DNA of 64,000 bases from the NCBI RefSeq assembly GCF_006337165.1, contig NZ_CP040896.1, positions 1,984,001 through 2,048,000 of the forward strand. The letters run 5' to 3'. The position numbers and the translations under genes are program-made. Shown here one piece after another: positions 16,356-24,797 of the stretch. Position 1 is the first letter of the stretch; the number at the start of each line of letters is the position of its first letter. The DNA comes from Hymenobacter jejuensis. Lineage in GTDB: Bacteria; Bacteroidota; Bacteroidia; Cytophagales; Hymenobacteraceae. The notes beneath the pieces were generated by a model. It did not search any database, had not been told where the DNA came from, and saw nothing but the letters and a program-made list of their open reading frames with translations.

Positions 16356-18779
16356 TTATGATTCCAAACGGCGCTGCACAGTCATGCGGTCGAGGTTGAG
16401 TTCGGTGTCGTCGTCTTCTTCGTGGTACGAGTCGTCGTAATGCTGAAGCATGGATTTGTCGATGGTTTCGTCTTTGCCGTGTTCAAACGTAACGAGCAAA
16501 GAAGGCAGCAGAATCAGGTTGGAAAAGTTGGTAATCAGCAGCGAAGCCGACATCAGCAAACCCAGCGCTTTGGTACCGCCGAACTCGCTGAAGGCGAAGA
16601 CGCTAAAGCCCAAAAACAAGGTAATGCTTGTGTAAATCATACTAGTTCCCGCCTCGCTCAGCGTGGTAGTTATAGCAGCTTTCACGCGGCGACCGTTTAC
16701 GGCCAGTTCCTGCCGGAATTTGGCCAGCAAATGGATCGAGTTGTCACCGTCAATGCCGAGCGCAATGCTGAAAATAAGCGCCGTGCTGGGCTTCAACGGG
16801 ATGCCGAAATAGCCCATCAGGCCGCCCGTCAGAATGAGGGTAACCAGGTTAGGTATCAGCGTGAAAAACACCGACTTCACCGACCGAAACAGCAACAACA
16901 CCACCAAACCCACCAAGGCGAAGGCAATTATCAGGCTCTCTTTCAGGGAGTTAATCAGATATTCGTTGCCCTTGGTAAACAGGATCGTGGTGCCCGTGAG
17001 CTTTACGTCCATGCCTGTGCCGTTGAAGATCTCCCGGATTTGGGGCTGAATCTGGCGGGAGAGCAACGTATCGAGGTTGCGGGAGCCGATGTCCGCGATT
17101 TTCAATGAGATACGCGCCCGCTGGCCCGTCGAGTCGACGAAGGAGCGCAGCAGCTTGTCGTTGCCGCTACCCTTCGACTGGGCCTTGGTTAAGTAGCTGA
17201 GTACAAAGTTCTTCTCCGAATTATCGGGCAGGCGATAGTACTCGGGGCTGTCGTTATAAAATGCTTGGGTTGAAGCTTTTAGGAATGTAACGATGCTGAC
17301 TGGCGTGGTCAGGACGGGCTGGGTGCGCAGAAACTTCTCGAAACGGTCGATGCGCTCCAGGTTTTTGAGCTTGAAAATGCCGCGTTTCTTGCCCGTGTCA
17401 ATCACGATTTCCAGCGGCATCACGCCGTTGAAGTGCTGCTCAAAGAACTTCAGATCGCTGTTCACGGAGCTTTCCTTCGGCAAATCATCGACCATGTACG
17501 ACACCGATCGTACCCGCGAAATACCCAGCAAGGAGATCGCTACCATCACCGCTGCCAAAGCGTACACCGTGCCACGCCGATCGAGTACCAAATGCTCGAA
17601 AAATTCGAGCAGCTTAGTAAGTGGCTTAGCATCAAGGTGTTCTAGCTGCTTCGGGGTAGGCGGCGGCAGGTACGTGAATACGGCCGGAATCAGGATAAAC
17701 GAGATGATGAACGCCACGAAAATGTTGATCGTGGCCACCAACCCGAACTGGTAGAGAATGGCAATGTTGGTGAAGCAAAACACCACAAACCCGATGGCCG
17801 TGGTGGTGTTGTTCATGAGCGTCACGAGGCCGATTTTGCGAATCACGCGCGTCATGGCCAGCACTTGATTGCCCGATTTGCGGTAATCGTAGTGATAGCG
17901 CGACAGCAGATAGGTGCAGTTCGGAATTCCGATTACGATCAAGATACTGGGAATCAGGCCCGTAAGCAGGTTGATTTTGTAGCCCAGCAGCACCATCGAG
18001 CCCACGCACCAGATCACGACAACCAGCACCACCAGTATCGGGAAGACGACCGCGGCCCAGGTGCGGAAGAACATGAACAGCGTGACGGCCATCACAAGCA
18101 CTGTCAGCATCACGAAGAATTTCATCTCGCCGGCCACTTTGCTGGTCATCGTGGAGCGCACGTACGGCAGGCCCGCGTAGTGCAGTCGGATGCCGGTTTT
18201 CTTTGTGAACCGCTCGGCGTGGCCCAAAATGTCATTCATCACCGCCTGGCGCCGCGACGAATTAAGGTATTTCGGGTCCATGGTCAGGGCCAGTAGCGTG
18301 GCGCCGGTGGTGGGACTGATAAGCTGGCCTTTGTAAAACTCCACCTGGTTGACCACCCGCATCAAACTATCGAGCTGACGCTGGTTTTCGGGAAACTTCT
18401 CGAAGATCGGCTTCACGGTAAACTGCTGATTAGCAGTGTCTTTGCGAAGCGCAATGAGCTTCGTTACCGATAGCACACCACTGACGCCTTCGACGCGCGA
18501 GAGCGTATCGGTAAGGGCACGCAGCTCGCTAAAGTTGCCGATGCGGTAGATGCTGCTGTCCTGAAGGCCCAGCACGAGCACGTTGCCATCCTCGCCAAAG
18601 GTCTTCTTAAACTGCTGGAAATAAACCATTTCCGGATCGTCCGGACTTACCACTTGGGCAAAGTCGTAGGTCATCTCCACGTCCTTGGCTTTCCAGGCCA
18701 TGAACACAGTGATGACAGCCAGCAGCAGGATGAGCAGGCGCCGGTTCTTGATAACGAAAAGAGCGAGTTTACTCCACAT
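16356..18779 (-). CDS. RND/MMPL-family exporter
   Basis: This 807-residue protein has the RND two-fold layout: a first transmembrane helix (14-28), a large periplasmic loop, a five-helix block (about 220-370), another helix near 400, a second periplasmic loop and a second helix block (about 620-780). Repeated sterol-sensing-like motifs such as LIPSILIVIGIPNCTYLL and ALIFSIALGIDGDNSIHLL are visible. Proteins of this type (predicted exporters, MmpL/HpnN-like) move lipids or hydrophobic compounds. No membrane-fusion partner is next to it, and the substrate is unknown. A TACCTTTG -7 box lies just upstream. Confidence 0.9.
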   Translation of the reverse strand: MWSKLALFVIKNRRLLILLLAVITVFMAWKAKDVEMTYDFAQVVSPDDPEMVYFQQFKKTFGEDGNVLVLGLQDSSIYRIGNFSELRALTDTLSRVEGVSGVLSVTKLIALRKDTANQQFTVKPIFEKFPENQRQLDSLMRVVNQVEFYKGQLISPTTGATLLALTMDPKYLNSSRRQAVMNDILGHAERFTKKTGIRLHYAGLPYVRSTMTSKVAGEMKFFVMLTVLVMAVTLFMFFRTWAAVVFPILVVLVVVIWCVGSMVLLGYKINLLTGLIPSILIVIGIPNCTYLLSRYHYDYRKSGNQVLAMTRVIRKIGLVTLMNNTTTAIGFVVFCFTNIAILYQFGLVATINIFVAFIISFILIPAVFTYLPPPTPKQLEHLDAKPLTKLLEFFEHLVLDRRGTVYALAAVMVAISLLGISRVRSVSYMVDDLPKESSVNSDLKFFEQHFNGVMPLEIVIDTGKKRGIFKLKNLERIDRFEKFLRTQPVLTTPVSIVTFLKASTQAFYNDSPEYYRLPDNSEKNFVLSYLTKAQSKGSGNDKLLRSFVDSTGQRARISLKIADIGSRNLDTLLSRQIQPQIREIFNGTGMDVKLTGTTILFTKGNEYLINSLKESLIIAFALVGLVVLLLFRSVKSVFFTLIPNLVTLILTGGLMGYFGIPLKPSTALIFSIALGIDGDNSIHLLAKFRQELAVNGRRVKAAITTTLSEAGTSMIYTSITLFLGFSVFAFSEFGGTKALGLLMSASLLITNFSNLILLPSLLVTFEHGKDETIDKSMLQHYDDSYHEEDDDTELNLDRMTVQRRLES

Positions 18780-18796
18780 AGACCGCTAAAATGGAG

Positions 18797-18804
18797 CAAA
18801 GGTA
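18797..18804 (-). promoter_or_regulatory. Bacteroidetes -7 box of the exporter gene
   Basis: TACCTTTG on the minus strand fits TAnnTTTG and lies 17 bp before the exporter start codon. No clear TTG was found at the expected -33 distance, so the call is tentative. Confidence 0.45.
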
Positions 18805-19014
18805 CGCAATGCGCCGCAGCTAGCCGGTGAAGCGCCGGCAAGTATATCGAGTTGGATTAAACCTACTTACGAAACGGTTTGTTAAGCTAGCAAAATAATG
18901 TCTGGAATATAGGCAACTTCCTATGCCGCTATTCCCGTAAAGGCAGCCATACCAAGCAGTTGCATTGTCGGTTTTTTGGACTTAGCAACGAATCGATTTT
19001 CCGTTTTTTCACTA

Positions 19015-19422
19015 ATGACTTTGTATCAAACGCCGGAAGCGGTGCTCACCTATCTTCCTGGCACTGAAACACTTTGGCTGAGCTATAGCGCCACGAACGT
19101 GTCGGCGGCTTTCCAACTGGCCTTCGAGCAGACGGTAGCAGTAATGCGCAGCCAGAAGGTGGGCAAGCTGGTGTTGGACCTGAAGGATAGTGCTTCGCTG
19201 CCCTCCGACGACGAGCAAAACGTGCTGGATCCCATCGTCCGGAAGCTGCCTATCGAGTTTGACCAACCCACGTTTATTGCGGCGGTGCTTTCCGTGCAGC
19301 AATACCAGTCGCAAGTAGGCAGCTACTCGCCGGCTTCCGCGCAGCTGGTGCCGCTGGGTCCGGTCGAGTTCAACTACTTTACTTCCCGCCGCGACGCCAT
19401 CGCTTGGCTCAGTGATAATTAA
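19015..19422 (+). CDS. hypothetical protein, STAS-like size and pattern
   Basis: This 135-residue soluble protein starts MTLYQTPEAVLTYLPGTETLWLSYSATN. It has alternating strands and helices, including KLVLDLKDSASLPSDDEQNVLDPIVRKL, a pattern compatible with a STAS/SpoIIAA-like fold, but no diagnostic motif is present. A TTG start 13 codons upstream is possible; the ATG at 19015 is preferred. It is monocistronic and convergent with glyS, with a terminator between them. Function unknown. Confidence 0.7.
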   Translation: MTLYQTPEAVLTYLPGTETLWLSYSATNVSAAFQLAFEQTVAVMRSQKVGKLVLDLKDSASLPSDDEQNVLDPIVRKLPIEFDQPTFIAAVLSVQQYQSQVGSYSPASAQLVPLGPVEFNYFTSRRDAIAWLSDN

Positions 19423-19470
19423 CCGTTTACTACGCCCCACCCAATTCTATTCACCCACCCAAACAGAAAG

Positions 19471-19500
19471 GCCCCGGAAGCATCTTCCGGGGCTTTTTTT
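19471..19500 (+). terminator. intrinsic terminator
   Basis: GCCCCGGAA pairs with TTCCGGGGC around a short GCATC loop and is followed by seven T residues. It lies 49 bp past the stop of the plus-strand gene. Confidence 0.85.
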
Positions 19501-19532
19501 CTTGTACACATAAGTATTTTATAATCAAATAC

Positions 19533-21050
19533 TTATAGGTTTTCTAAAATTCGCTTGAAGCTCACGGCATCGCCGATGTAGCGGCCCAGCTCCGAGATCG
19601 GCATGCGGGTTTGCTCGCGCGAGTCGCGGTGCCGCACCGTGACGGTGTCGTCTTCCAGCGTCTGGTGATCGACGGCGATGCAGAAGGGCGTCCCGATCAG
19701 GTCCTGGCGGGTGTAGCGCTTGCCGATGGCGTCGCGGTCTTCGTACACGAGGCGGAAATCATGGCGCAGGTCGTTGAAGATGGCCTCTGCTTTTTCGGGC
19801 AAGCCATCCTTGCGCACCAGCGGGAAAATAGCCGCTTTGATGGGCGCCAGCGCCGGATGTAGCTTCAGGAAGGTGCGGGTTTTGGTTTGCTCTTTCTCCC
19901 CTTCGCCTTCCGTGATGGTTTCTTCGGTATAAGCCTGACACAACGCTGCCAGGAACAGCCGGTCGGCGCCCACGGAGGTTTCCACCACGTAGGGCACGTA
20001 GTTGCCGTAGGGTTTGCCGGTGGCCTCGTCGAGGTCGTTGTCGAAGTACTGCTGCTTTTTGCGGCTCAGGGCTTGGTGCTGCGACAGGTCGAAGTCGGTG
20101 CGCGAGTGAATGCCTTCGATTTCCTTGAAGCCAAACGGGAATTCGTACTCGATGTCCACGGCCGCGTTGGCGTAGTGGGCCAGCTTGTCGTGGTCGTGAA
20201 AGCGCAGCTTATCGGCGGGCAAGCCGAGGGCTTCGTGCCAGCGGCGGCGCGTTTCCTTCCACTTGTTGTACCACTCCATCTCGGTGCCAGGCCGAATGAA
20301 GAATTGCATCTCCATCTGCTCAAACTCCCGCATTCGGAAGATGAACTGCCGGGCCACAATCTCGTTGCGGAAGGCCTTGCCGATCTGAGCGATGCCAAAC
20401 GGCACCTTCATGCGCGCCGATTTCTGCACGTTCAGGAAGTTGACGAAAATGCCCTGCGCCGTTTCGGGCCGCAGGTAAATCAACGTCGAATCGCCTTCCA
20501 CCGAGCCCACCTGCGTCGAAAACATCAGGTTGAACTGGCGCACTTCGGTCCAGTTGGCGGTGCCCGATACGGGGCATTTAATCTTCTCATCCACAATGAG
20601 TTGCCGAACCCCAGCTAAGTCGTTATCTGTCAATAGCTTACCCATTTCAGCCAATAAGGCGTCGGCGCGGGGCTTGTCGCCGGCGTTTTCGTACTCGGCG
20701 GCTTTGTCTTCGAGCAGCACGTCGGCGCGGTAGCGCTTCTTGCTGTCGAGGTTATCGATCATGGGATCGGAGAAGCCATCGACGTGGCCCGACGCTTTCC
20801 AGGTGAGCGGGTGCATAAAAATCGCCGCGTCGATGCCCACCACGTTGGGGTTGAGCTGCGTCATGGCGCGCCACCAGAGTTGCTTGAGGTTGTTCTTCAG
20901 CTCGACGCCGTTGGGGCCGTAGTCGTACACCGCCTGCAAGCCGTCGTAGATTTCGGACGAGGGGAATACGAAGCCGTATTCCTTGGCGTGGGCCACAATG
21001 TCCTTGAGTTGGGTATTTTCTAAAGTAGGTTTCGGATTTGGGTTGCTCAT
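19533..21050 (-). CDS. glyS: glycine--tRNA ligase, homodimeric class II type
   Basis: The 505-residue protein starts with an N-terminal segment typical of the alpha2 (eukaryotic/archaeal-like) enzyme: LKDIVAHAKEYGFVFPSSEIYDGLQAVYDYGPNGVELKNNL. Class II motif 2 appears as FRNEIVARQFIFRMREFEQMEMQFF, and motif 3 as VGADRLFLAAL near the C-terminal anticodon-binding domain. It attaches glycine to tRNA-Gly. It is a single chain, unlike the alpha/beta GlyQ-GlyS enzyme. A TATCTTTG box sits immediately upstream of the start. Confidence 0.96.
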   Translation of the reverse strand: MSNPNPKPTLENTQLKDIVAHAKEYGFVFPSSEIYDGLQAVYDYGPNGVELKNNLKQLWWRAMTQLNPNVVGIDAAIFMHPLTWKASGHVDGFSDPMIDNLDSKKRYRADVLLEDKAAEYENAGDKPRADALLAEMGKLLTDNDLAGVRQLIVDEKIKCPVSGTANWTEVRQFNLMFSTQVGSVEGDSTLIYLRPETAQGIFVNFLNVQKSARMKVPFGIAQIGKAFRNEIVARQFIFRMREFEQMEMQFFIRPGTEMEWYNKWKETRRRWHEALGLPADKLRFHDHDKLAHYANAAVDIEYEFPFGFKEIEGIHSRTDFDLSQHQALSRKKQQYFDNDLDEATGKPYGNYVPYVVETSVGADRLFLAALCQAYTEETITEGEGEKEQTKTRTFLKLHPALAPIKAAIFPLVRKDGLPEKAEAIFNDLRHDFRLVYEDRDAIGKRYTRQDLIGTPFCIAVDHQTLEDDTVTVRHRDSREQTRMPISELGRYIGDAVSFKRILENL

Positions 21051-21054
21051 GGGG

Positions 21055-21062
21055 CAAAGATA
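21055..21062 (-). promoter_or_regulatory. -7 box next to glyS start
   Basis: TATCTTTG on the minus strand fits TAnnTTTG and ends only 4 bp before the ATG. If used, the mRNA would be nearly leaderless. No TTG lies at the expected -33 spacing. Confidence 0.4.
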
Positions 21063-21252
21063 GTAGCGCGAAGGTCAGTCGGCGGCGCCTGCTCCGCTGT
21101 AGAAGGCAGGCGTCGTAGCGGTTGTAAAGAAAACAGTCTGCGCGGAGCAGGCCGCAACCCCACCCCTACTTATTGAACTTTCTCCACGATTTTCGGTACA
21201 ATGCCTATTCAATTTTTCGGAATTTCGTCGCAGCCGTAACAATTTCATAATC

Positions 21253-21282
21253 TTGCCCCGCCCAAAGGCCCTCCTACCTTTG
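21253..21282 (+). promoter_or_regulatory. Bacteroidetes-type promoter of the phosphate transporter
   Basis: TTG at 21253-21255 is followed by exactly 19 nt and TACCTTTG at 21275-21282. This matches the -33 TTG / -7 TAnnTTTG pattern of the primary Bacteroidetes sigma factor. The start codon is 35 bp downstream. Confidence 0.7.
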
Positions 21283-21317
21283 GTTGCCCGTATCGTTTTT
21301 TCACCAATTCCCCCCCT

Positions 21318-22718
21318 ATGTTTGGCTTAGAGCCTCATGTGTTGCTGCTGCTGCTTGCGTGCCTTGTTGCAGCCTGCGCCTTCGAATTTGTTAACGGTTT
21401 TCACGACACGGCTAACGCCGTTGCCACGGTCATCTACACCAATACGCTACGCCCCTGGGTAGCCGTGGTGTGGTCGGCCTTCTGGAATTTCATCGGCGTA
21501 TTTGCCGGTGGCATTGGCGTGGCCATGGGCATTGTGTACCTGCTGCCCGTCGAAAGCCTGGTCGATCAGAACGTTTATCATGGCATTGCCATGGTGGGCG
21601 CACTCATTCTTTCGGCCATCATCTGGAACGTCGGAACGTGGTATTACGGCCTGCCTTCGTCGAGCTCTCACGCGCTGATCGGCTCGATTCTGGGCGTCGG
21701 TATTGCCTTCACCTTCCTGCCCGACACGGCCAGCGCGGCCGTCAACTGGGCCAAGGCCGGCGAAACCATGCTGGCCCTGATCATCAGCCCGATCTTCGGC
21801 TTTTCGCTGACCATCATCATGATGTTTCTGCTCAAGCGCTTTGTCCGCAGCAAGGCCATCTTTAAGGAGCCTCACAAGCGCAAGCCACCGCCCCTCTGGA
21901 TTCGCCTGATCCTGATCACGACCTGTACGCTGGTGAGCTTCTTCCACGGCTCCAACGACGGCCAGAAAGGTGTAGGACTTATCATGCTGATACTCATTGG
22001 CATAGTTCCGACCTTCTTCGCGCTGAACCAAGACCTGAACCCGCTGGACATGCGCGATTCGCTGGTGAAGATTGAGCAAGTATTGCAGAAAGTAAATCCG
22101 CAGGATCTGGATGCCGACGACCGACAGCTGCTCGCCGAAGCGCGAACCCAAACCAATGATCTAGACCGGATTTTTGCCAGCAAGACGTCTGTTGATCAGT
22201 TGCCGCGCAACACGCGTTTCGAGATTCGCCGCGATATTCTATTGCTGAACAACCGCGCGGCCAAGCTCATGGGCAGCAAGCGCATCAGCATCAGTACCGC
22301 CGATCGCACGATGTACGAAGGGGCCATCAAAGAGATGAAATCCTTCACCGACTACGCGCCTTCGTGGGTGCTGCTGATCGTGTCGCTGTCGTTGGGGCTA
22401 GGCACCATGATTGGCTGGCAGCGCATCGTAAAGACCATCGGCGAACGCATTGGCAAAGAGCACCTTACGTATGCCCAAGGTGCTTCATCAGAATTAGTTG
22501 CGGCCCTCATGATTGGCGTCAGTACCAACTATGGCTTGCCTACCAGCACCACGCACGTTCTGTCGTCGGCCATTGCCGGCTCGATGGTAGCCAACCGCGG
22601 CGTCAAGAACCTGAACCCCCAGATGGTGCGCAACATTGCCCTGGCCTGGGTACTCACGCTGCCTGTCACGATGTTTTTGGCGGGCGGTTTATTCTTGCTC
22701 TTCCGCGCTGTTTTATAG
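21318..22718 (+). CDS. PiT-family inorganic phosphate transporter
   Basis: The 466-residue membrane protein has the two PiT signature repeats: NGFHDTANAVATVIYTNTL near residue 27 and TNYGLPTSTTHVLSSAIAGSMV near residue 400, plus SSSSHALIGSILG and SFFHGSNDGQKG. A hydrophilic central part (about 235-345) separates the two halves. It imports phosphate by proton or sodium symport. No phoU-like gene is beside it. It has its own promoter upstream and a bidirectional terminator downstream. Confidence 0.95.
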   Translation: MFGLEPHVLLLLLACLVAACAFEFVNGFHDTANAVATVIYTNTLRPWVAVVWSAFWNFIGVFAGGIGVAMGIVYLLPVESLVDQNVYHGIAMVGALILSAIIWNVGTWYYGLPSSSSHALIGSILGVGIAFTFLPDTASAAVNWAKAGETMLALIISPIFGFSLTIIMMFLLKRFVRSKAIFKEPHKRKPPPLWIRLILITTCTLVSFFHGSNDGQKGVGLIMLILIGIVPTFFALNQDLNPLDMRDSLVKIEQVLQKVNPQDLDADDRQLLAEARTQTNDLDRIFASKTSVDQLPRNTRFEIRRDILLLNNRAAKLMGSKRISISTADRTMYEGAIKEMKSFTDYAPSWVLLIVSLSLGLGTMIGWQRIVKTIGERIGKEHLTYAQGASSELVAALMIGVSTNYGLPTSTTHVLSSAIAGSMVANRGVKNLNPQMVRNIALAWVLTLPVTMFLAGGLFLLFRAVL

Positions 22719-22742
22719 CGAAACTGCTATTCTTTGAAACAC

Positions 22743-22779
22743 ACAAAAAAGCCGCTCCAATTAGGAGCGGCTTTTTTGT
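22743..22779. terminator. bidirectional terminator
   Basis: Arms 22743-22758 and 22764-22779 are perfect 16-nt complements with an AATTA loop, and carry A and T runs at the ends. Confidence 0.88.
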
Positions 22780-22805
22780 TGAGTTACCAGCCAGTAAACA
22801 TTGAG

Positions 22806-22913
22806 TTTTCCACAGGCTAGTCAGACGAACCGGAATCAAAAAGCACCTAACTACCTAAGCTATTAGGCACTTATCCACTTTTCCACACCTAAAATTGGTG
22901 TTTTTGTGGATAA
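22806..22913. other. DnaA-box cluster, minor
   Basis: In about 110 bp there are TTTTCCACA at 22806-22814, TTATCCACT at 22871-22879, TTTTCCACA at 22879-22887, and TGTGGATAA at 22905-22913 (reverse of the consensus box TTATCCACA). They lie in the gap between two convergent genes, 1.1 kb from the larger cluster at 24.0-24.6 kb. The spacing suggests a bipartite origin or a DnaA-titration site. Confidence 0.55.
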
Positions 22914-22921
22914 CTACTTGC

Positions 22922-23410
22922 CTAAGAGGGCCATTGCACTTCGAGATCGTCGTTTATAAACACCCCGAAGTTGACGAACTGAAGCTGATCTTCATCAAAG
23001 TAAAGGTCAATCATTTCCTTCTCGTAGGAGAGACGGGTTTCGCCAGTATCCATCTTCTCGACCTCGGGCGTTTCGAGGCCGTTGCGGCTCATCAGCTCCT
23101 GTACTTCCTGCACGCTTTTGCCATGCACAGACTCGCCGAAAAGGCGCATGCCCGGATGGTCGGTTTCGATGCAGCTGAGGCGGTAATCGTCTTCGCGATC
23201 GAAGTAAAGCGAATAGCCTTCTTCGAGGTAGTTCCAAGCCTGGTGTTCAAACTCGTCGTCGTCTTCGGCTTCTTCGATTTCTTCGGGCTCTCCCATCAGG
23301 GTGCGCACTTCGTCCATGGAAGCGCCGAATTTCAGCGGCCCCATGCCCGTGCCGAGGATGATTTCGTGTTCTTCTGTGCTGGAGGATTGTGGTGATTGGG
23401 GAGTGTTCAT
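22922..23410 (-). CDS. acidic conserved hypothetical protein
   Basis: This 162-residue protein is strongly acidic, with an EEIEEAEDDDEFEHQ stretch near residue 45. The segment LGTGMGPLKFGASMDEVRTLMGEPEE is a motif seen in several small hypothetical families in which a short repeat (GxxxxEVxxLLGxP) is followed by a strand-rich domain; the pattern recurs at SVHGKSVQEVQELMSRNGLE. No signal peptide or membrane segment is present. It lies between two DnaA-box clusters, 43 bp downstream of the DUF4385 gene on the same strand. Function unknown. Confidence 0.75.
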   Translation of the reverse strand: MNTPQSPQSSSTEEHEIILGTGMGPLKFGASMDEVRTLMGEPEEIEEAEDDDEFEHQAWNYLEEGYSLYFDREDDYRLSCIETDHPGMRLFGESVHGKSVQEVQELMSRNGLETPEVEKMDTGETRLSYEKEMIDLYFDEDQLQFVNFGVFINDDLEVQWPS

Positions 23411-23453
23411 AGCGGTGGCCTCTGGTGAAAATTGGGGTTAAAGGTAGAAGTTC

Positions 23454-23945
23454 TTATTTGCCGTAGCGCTGCTCAAAGTCGAGGCGCTGGCGTATGTAGT
23501 CGGGGTGCTGCCGCGCCTGATCCCATTTTTCTTTGAAAATAGAGGCCGCCACGGCCTTGTCGGCGTCTTCGGGTGAGCGGGGTAGCTCTGCACGGCCGTG
23601 CGCTCCGCTCTGCCCCTTTTTGTCGGCGGGCACCGGACCGGCGTATTTCTTGCCGCCGCGGTGGTTGGCGTAGCGGCGGGCGCGGGTGTAGCCCATCTGC
23701 AAAAACTTGCGGGCCATGTCGGCACCCACAAAATCCTGGGCTTTGAGGTAGTCGAGAAACAAGGCGTAAATCTGCTCCGACGATTCGCGGGCGATTTCTG
23801 GGGTGCGAAAGCGCCAATGCGGCAGGATTTCGCCCTTGTAAGGCTCCACCAACAATACCCCCTGCTCGCCTTTGCCGACGCGGTAAAGCTCTGGGTGCCG
23901 CCGAAAATCGGTTTGGTGAAAATCGAGGGTGTAGTCGAAGGGCAT
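23454..23945 (-). CDS. DUF4385 family protein
   Basis: Starting at MPFDYTLDF (23945) gives 163 residues matching the highly conserved DUF4385 pattern: HPELYRVGKGEQGVLLVEPY, then ILPHWRFRTPEIARESSEQIY, then DFVGADMARKFLQMGYTRAR followed by RYANHRGGKKY. The family occurs in bacteria and eukaryotes and has no assigned function. An upstream extension of 25 residues runs into the origin-like repeat region and is not conserved in style, so the later start is preferred. Confidence 0.87.
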   Translation of the reverse strand: MPFDYTLDFHQTDFRRHPELYRVGKGEQGVLLVEPYKGEILPHWRFRTPEIARESSEQIYALFLDYLKAQDFVGADMARKFLQMGYTRARRYANHRGGKKYAGPVPADKKGQSGAHGRAELPRSPEDADKAVAASIFKEKWDQARQHPDYIRQRLDFEQRYGK

Positions 23946-24797
23946 ACGGCAGGTGCAAGCGGTTTTGGTGCGGGTATACGCAAAACCAGCGCCCAGTAGC
24001 CGAACTATCCACTTTTCCACACGGCATACCGTGGAAAAGTGGATAGTCGCCGATTTTTCGCGCCCGGTGGCTTTTGTTTCCGGGCCGCATTGCTTTTCCC
24101 TGTGCTCCCGGCCGACTGGCCCGGGCTCAACTTTTCAAACCGAGCCGGCCCACGAGCTTTTCCACATGGTTAATAACTTTTGAAATAAATTTTTTAAAAA
24201 ATATCTCTTTGTCCCCAGTCGTTAGGGCTGTGCATAAGTGGATAAGCGAAAAAGGTTATTAACAGGGCTGATAACTTGTGTACAAGTCCTCGTTTATGCA
24301 CCGGCTATCAACAGGGTATGTTGATTATAAATGATTGATTATAAGATGTTTTATATCAATTATTCACAATCCACAGCGTTATCCACGAATCCACAATTCA
24401 CACCTTTTCCCCATTGTGAATTGTGGAGTTTTCGGTGCAAAGTTATCCACCCTTATCCACGCCTCTGTTGGCCTGTAGCGGGAGTGAGATGTGCAAAAAA
24501 CGTTATCCGCTTTTTGTCCACCGCTTATCCCCATGTTTCCCCAGTGTTATCCACAGATTTCCCCATTGTGATGGCGCTACGTGGATAAACCTGTGGAATG
24601 CGTGTGGAAAAAGGGCGAAAAAGCCCCTCAGTAACTTGAATCGCAGGTCAGGGGTGTGGATACTTCAGCTTGGGAGCCAAAAAACAGGTCAAATACCGTT
24701 CTTCCGGCCCCGCAGCAGGCGGCCAAAAAACAGTAACTAAAGGACGAAAAGAGGCGAAAACCAGCCCATAACTGCGAGCATGGCGGCGGCGAACAGC
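23946..24797. other. candidate chromosomal replication origin (oriC)
   Basis: This 850-bp gene-free region is packed with DnaA-box-like 9-mers: TTATCCACA at 24547 (perfect), TTATTCACA at 24360, TTATCCACG at 24379 and 24453, TTATCCACC at 24443, TTATCCGCT at 24503, TTATCCCCA at 24525, and reverse copies at 24237, 24580 and 24603 (TGTGGAAAA). Two AT-rich stretches could unwind: 24168-24210, and 24318-24368 with a direct repeat TTGATTATAA (24321, 24335). A 17-bp inverted repeat lies at 24004-24047. mnmG, often beside oriC, is 2.6 kb away. Strand bias of genes does not switch clearly here, so skew analysis is needed. Confidence 0.65.
24004..24047. repeat. 17-bp inverted repeat carrying paired half-boxes
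   Basis: ACTATCCACTTTTCCAC at 24004-24020 and its exact reverse complement at 24031-24047 flank a 10-nt spacer. Each arm holds two DnaA-box-like cores (TATCCAC and TTTCCAC), facing those of the other arm. Confidence 0.8.

Noticed and set aside
23946..24020. 25-residue extension of the DUF4385 protein into the origin-like region
   Set aside because: Conserved family sequence begins at MPFDYTLDF; the extension reads through a DNA repeat.
24331..24740. Short frames in the candidate origin
   Set aside because: Generated by the repeated TTATCCAC-like sequence; no protein features.
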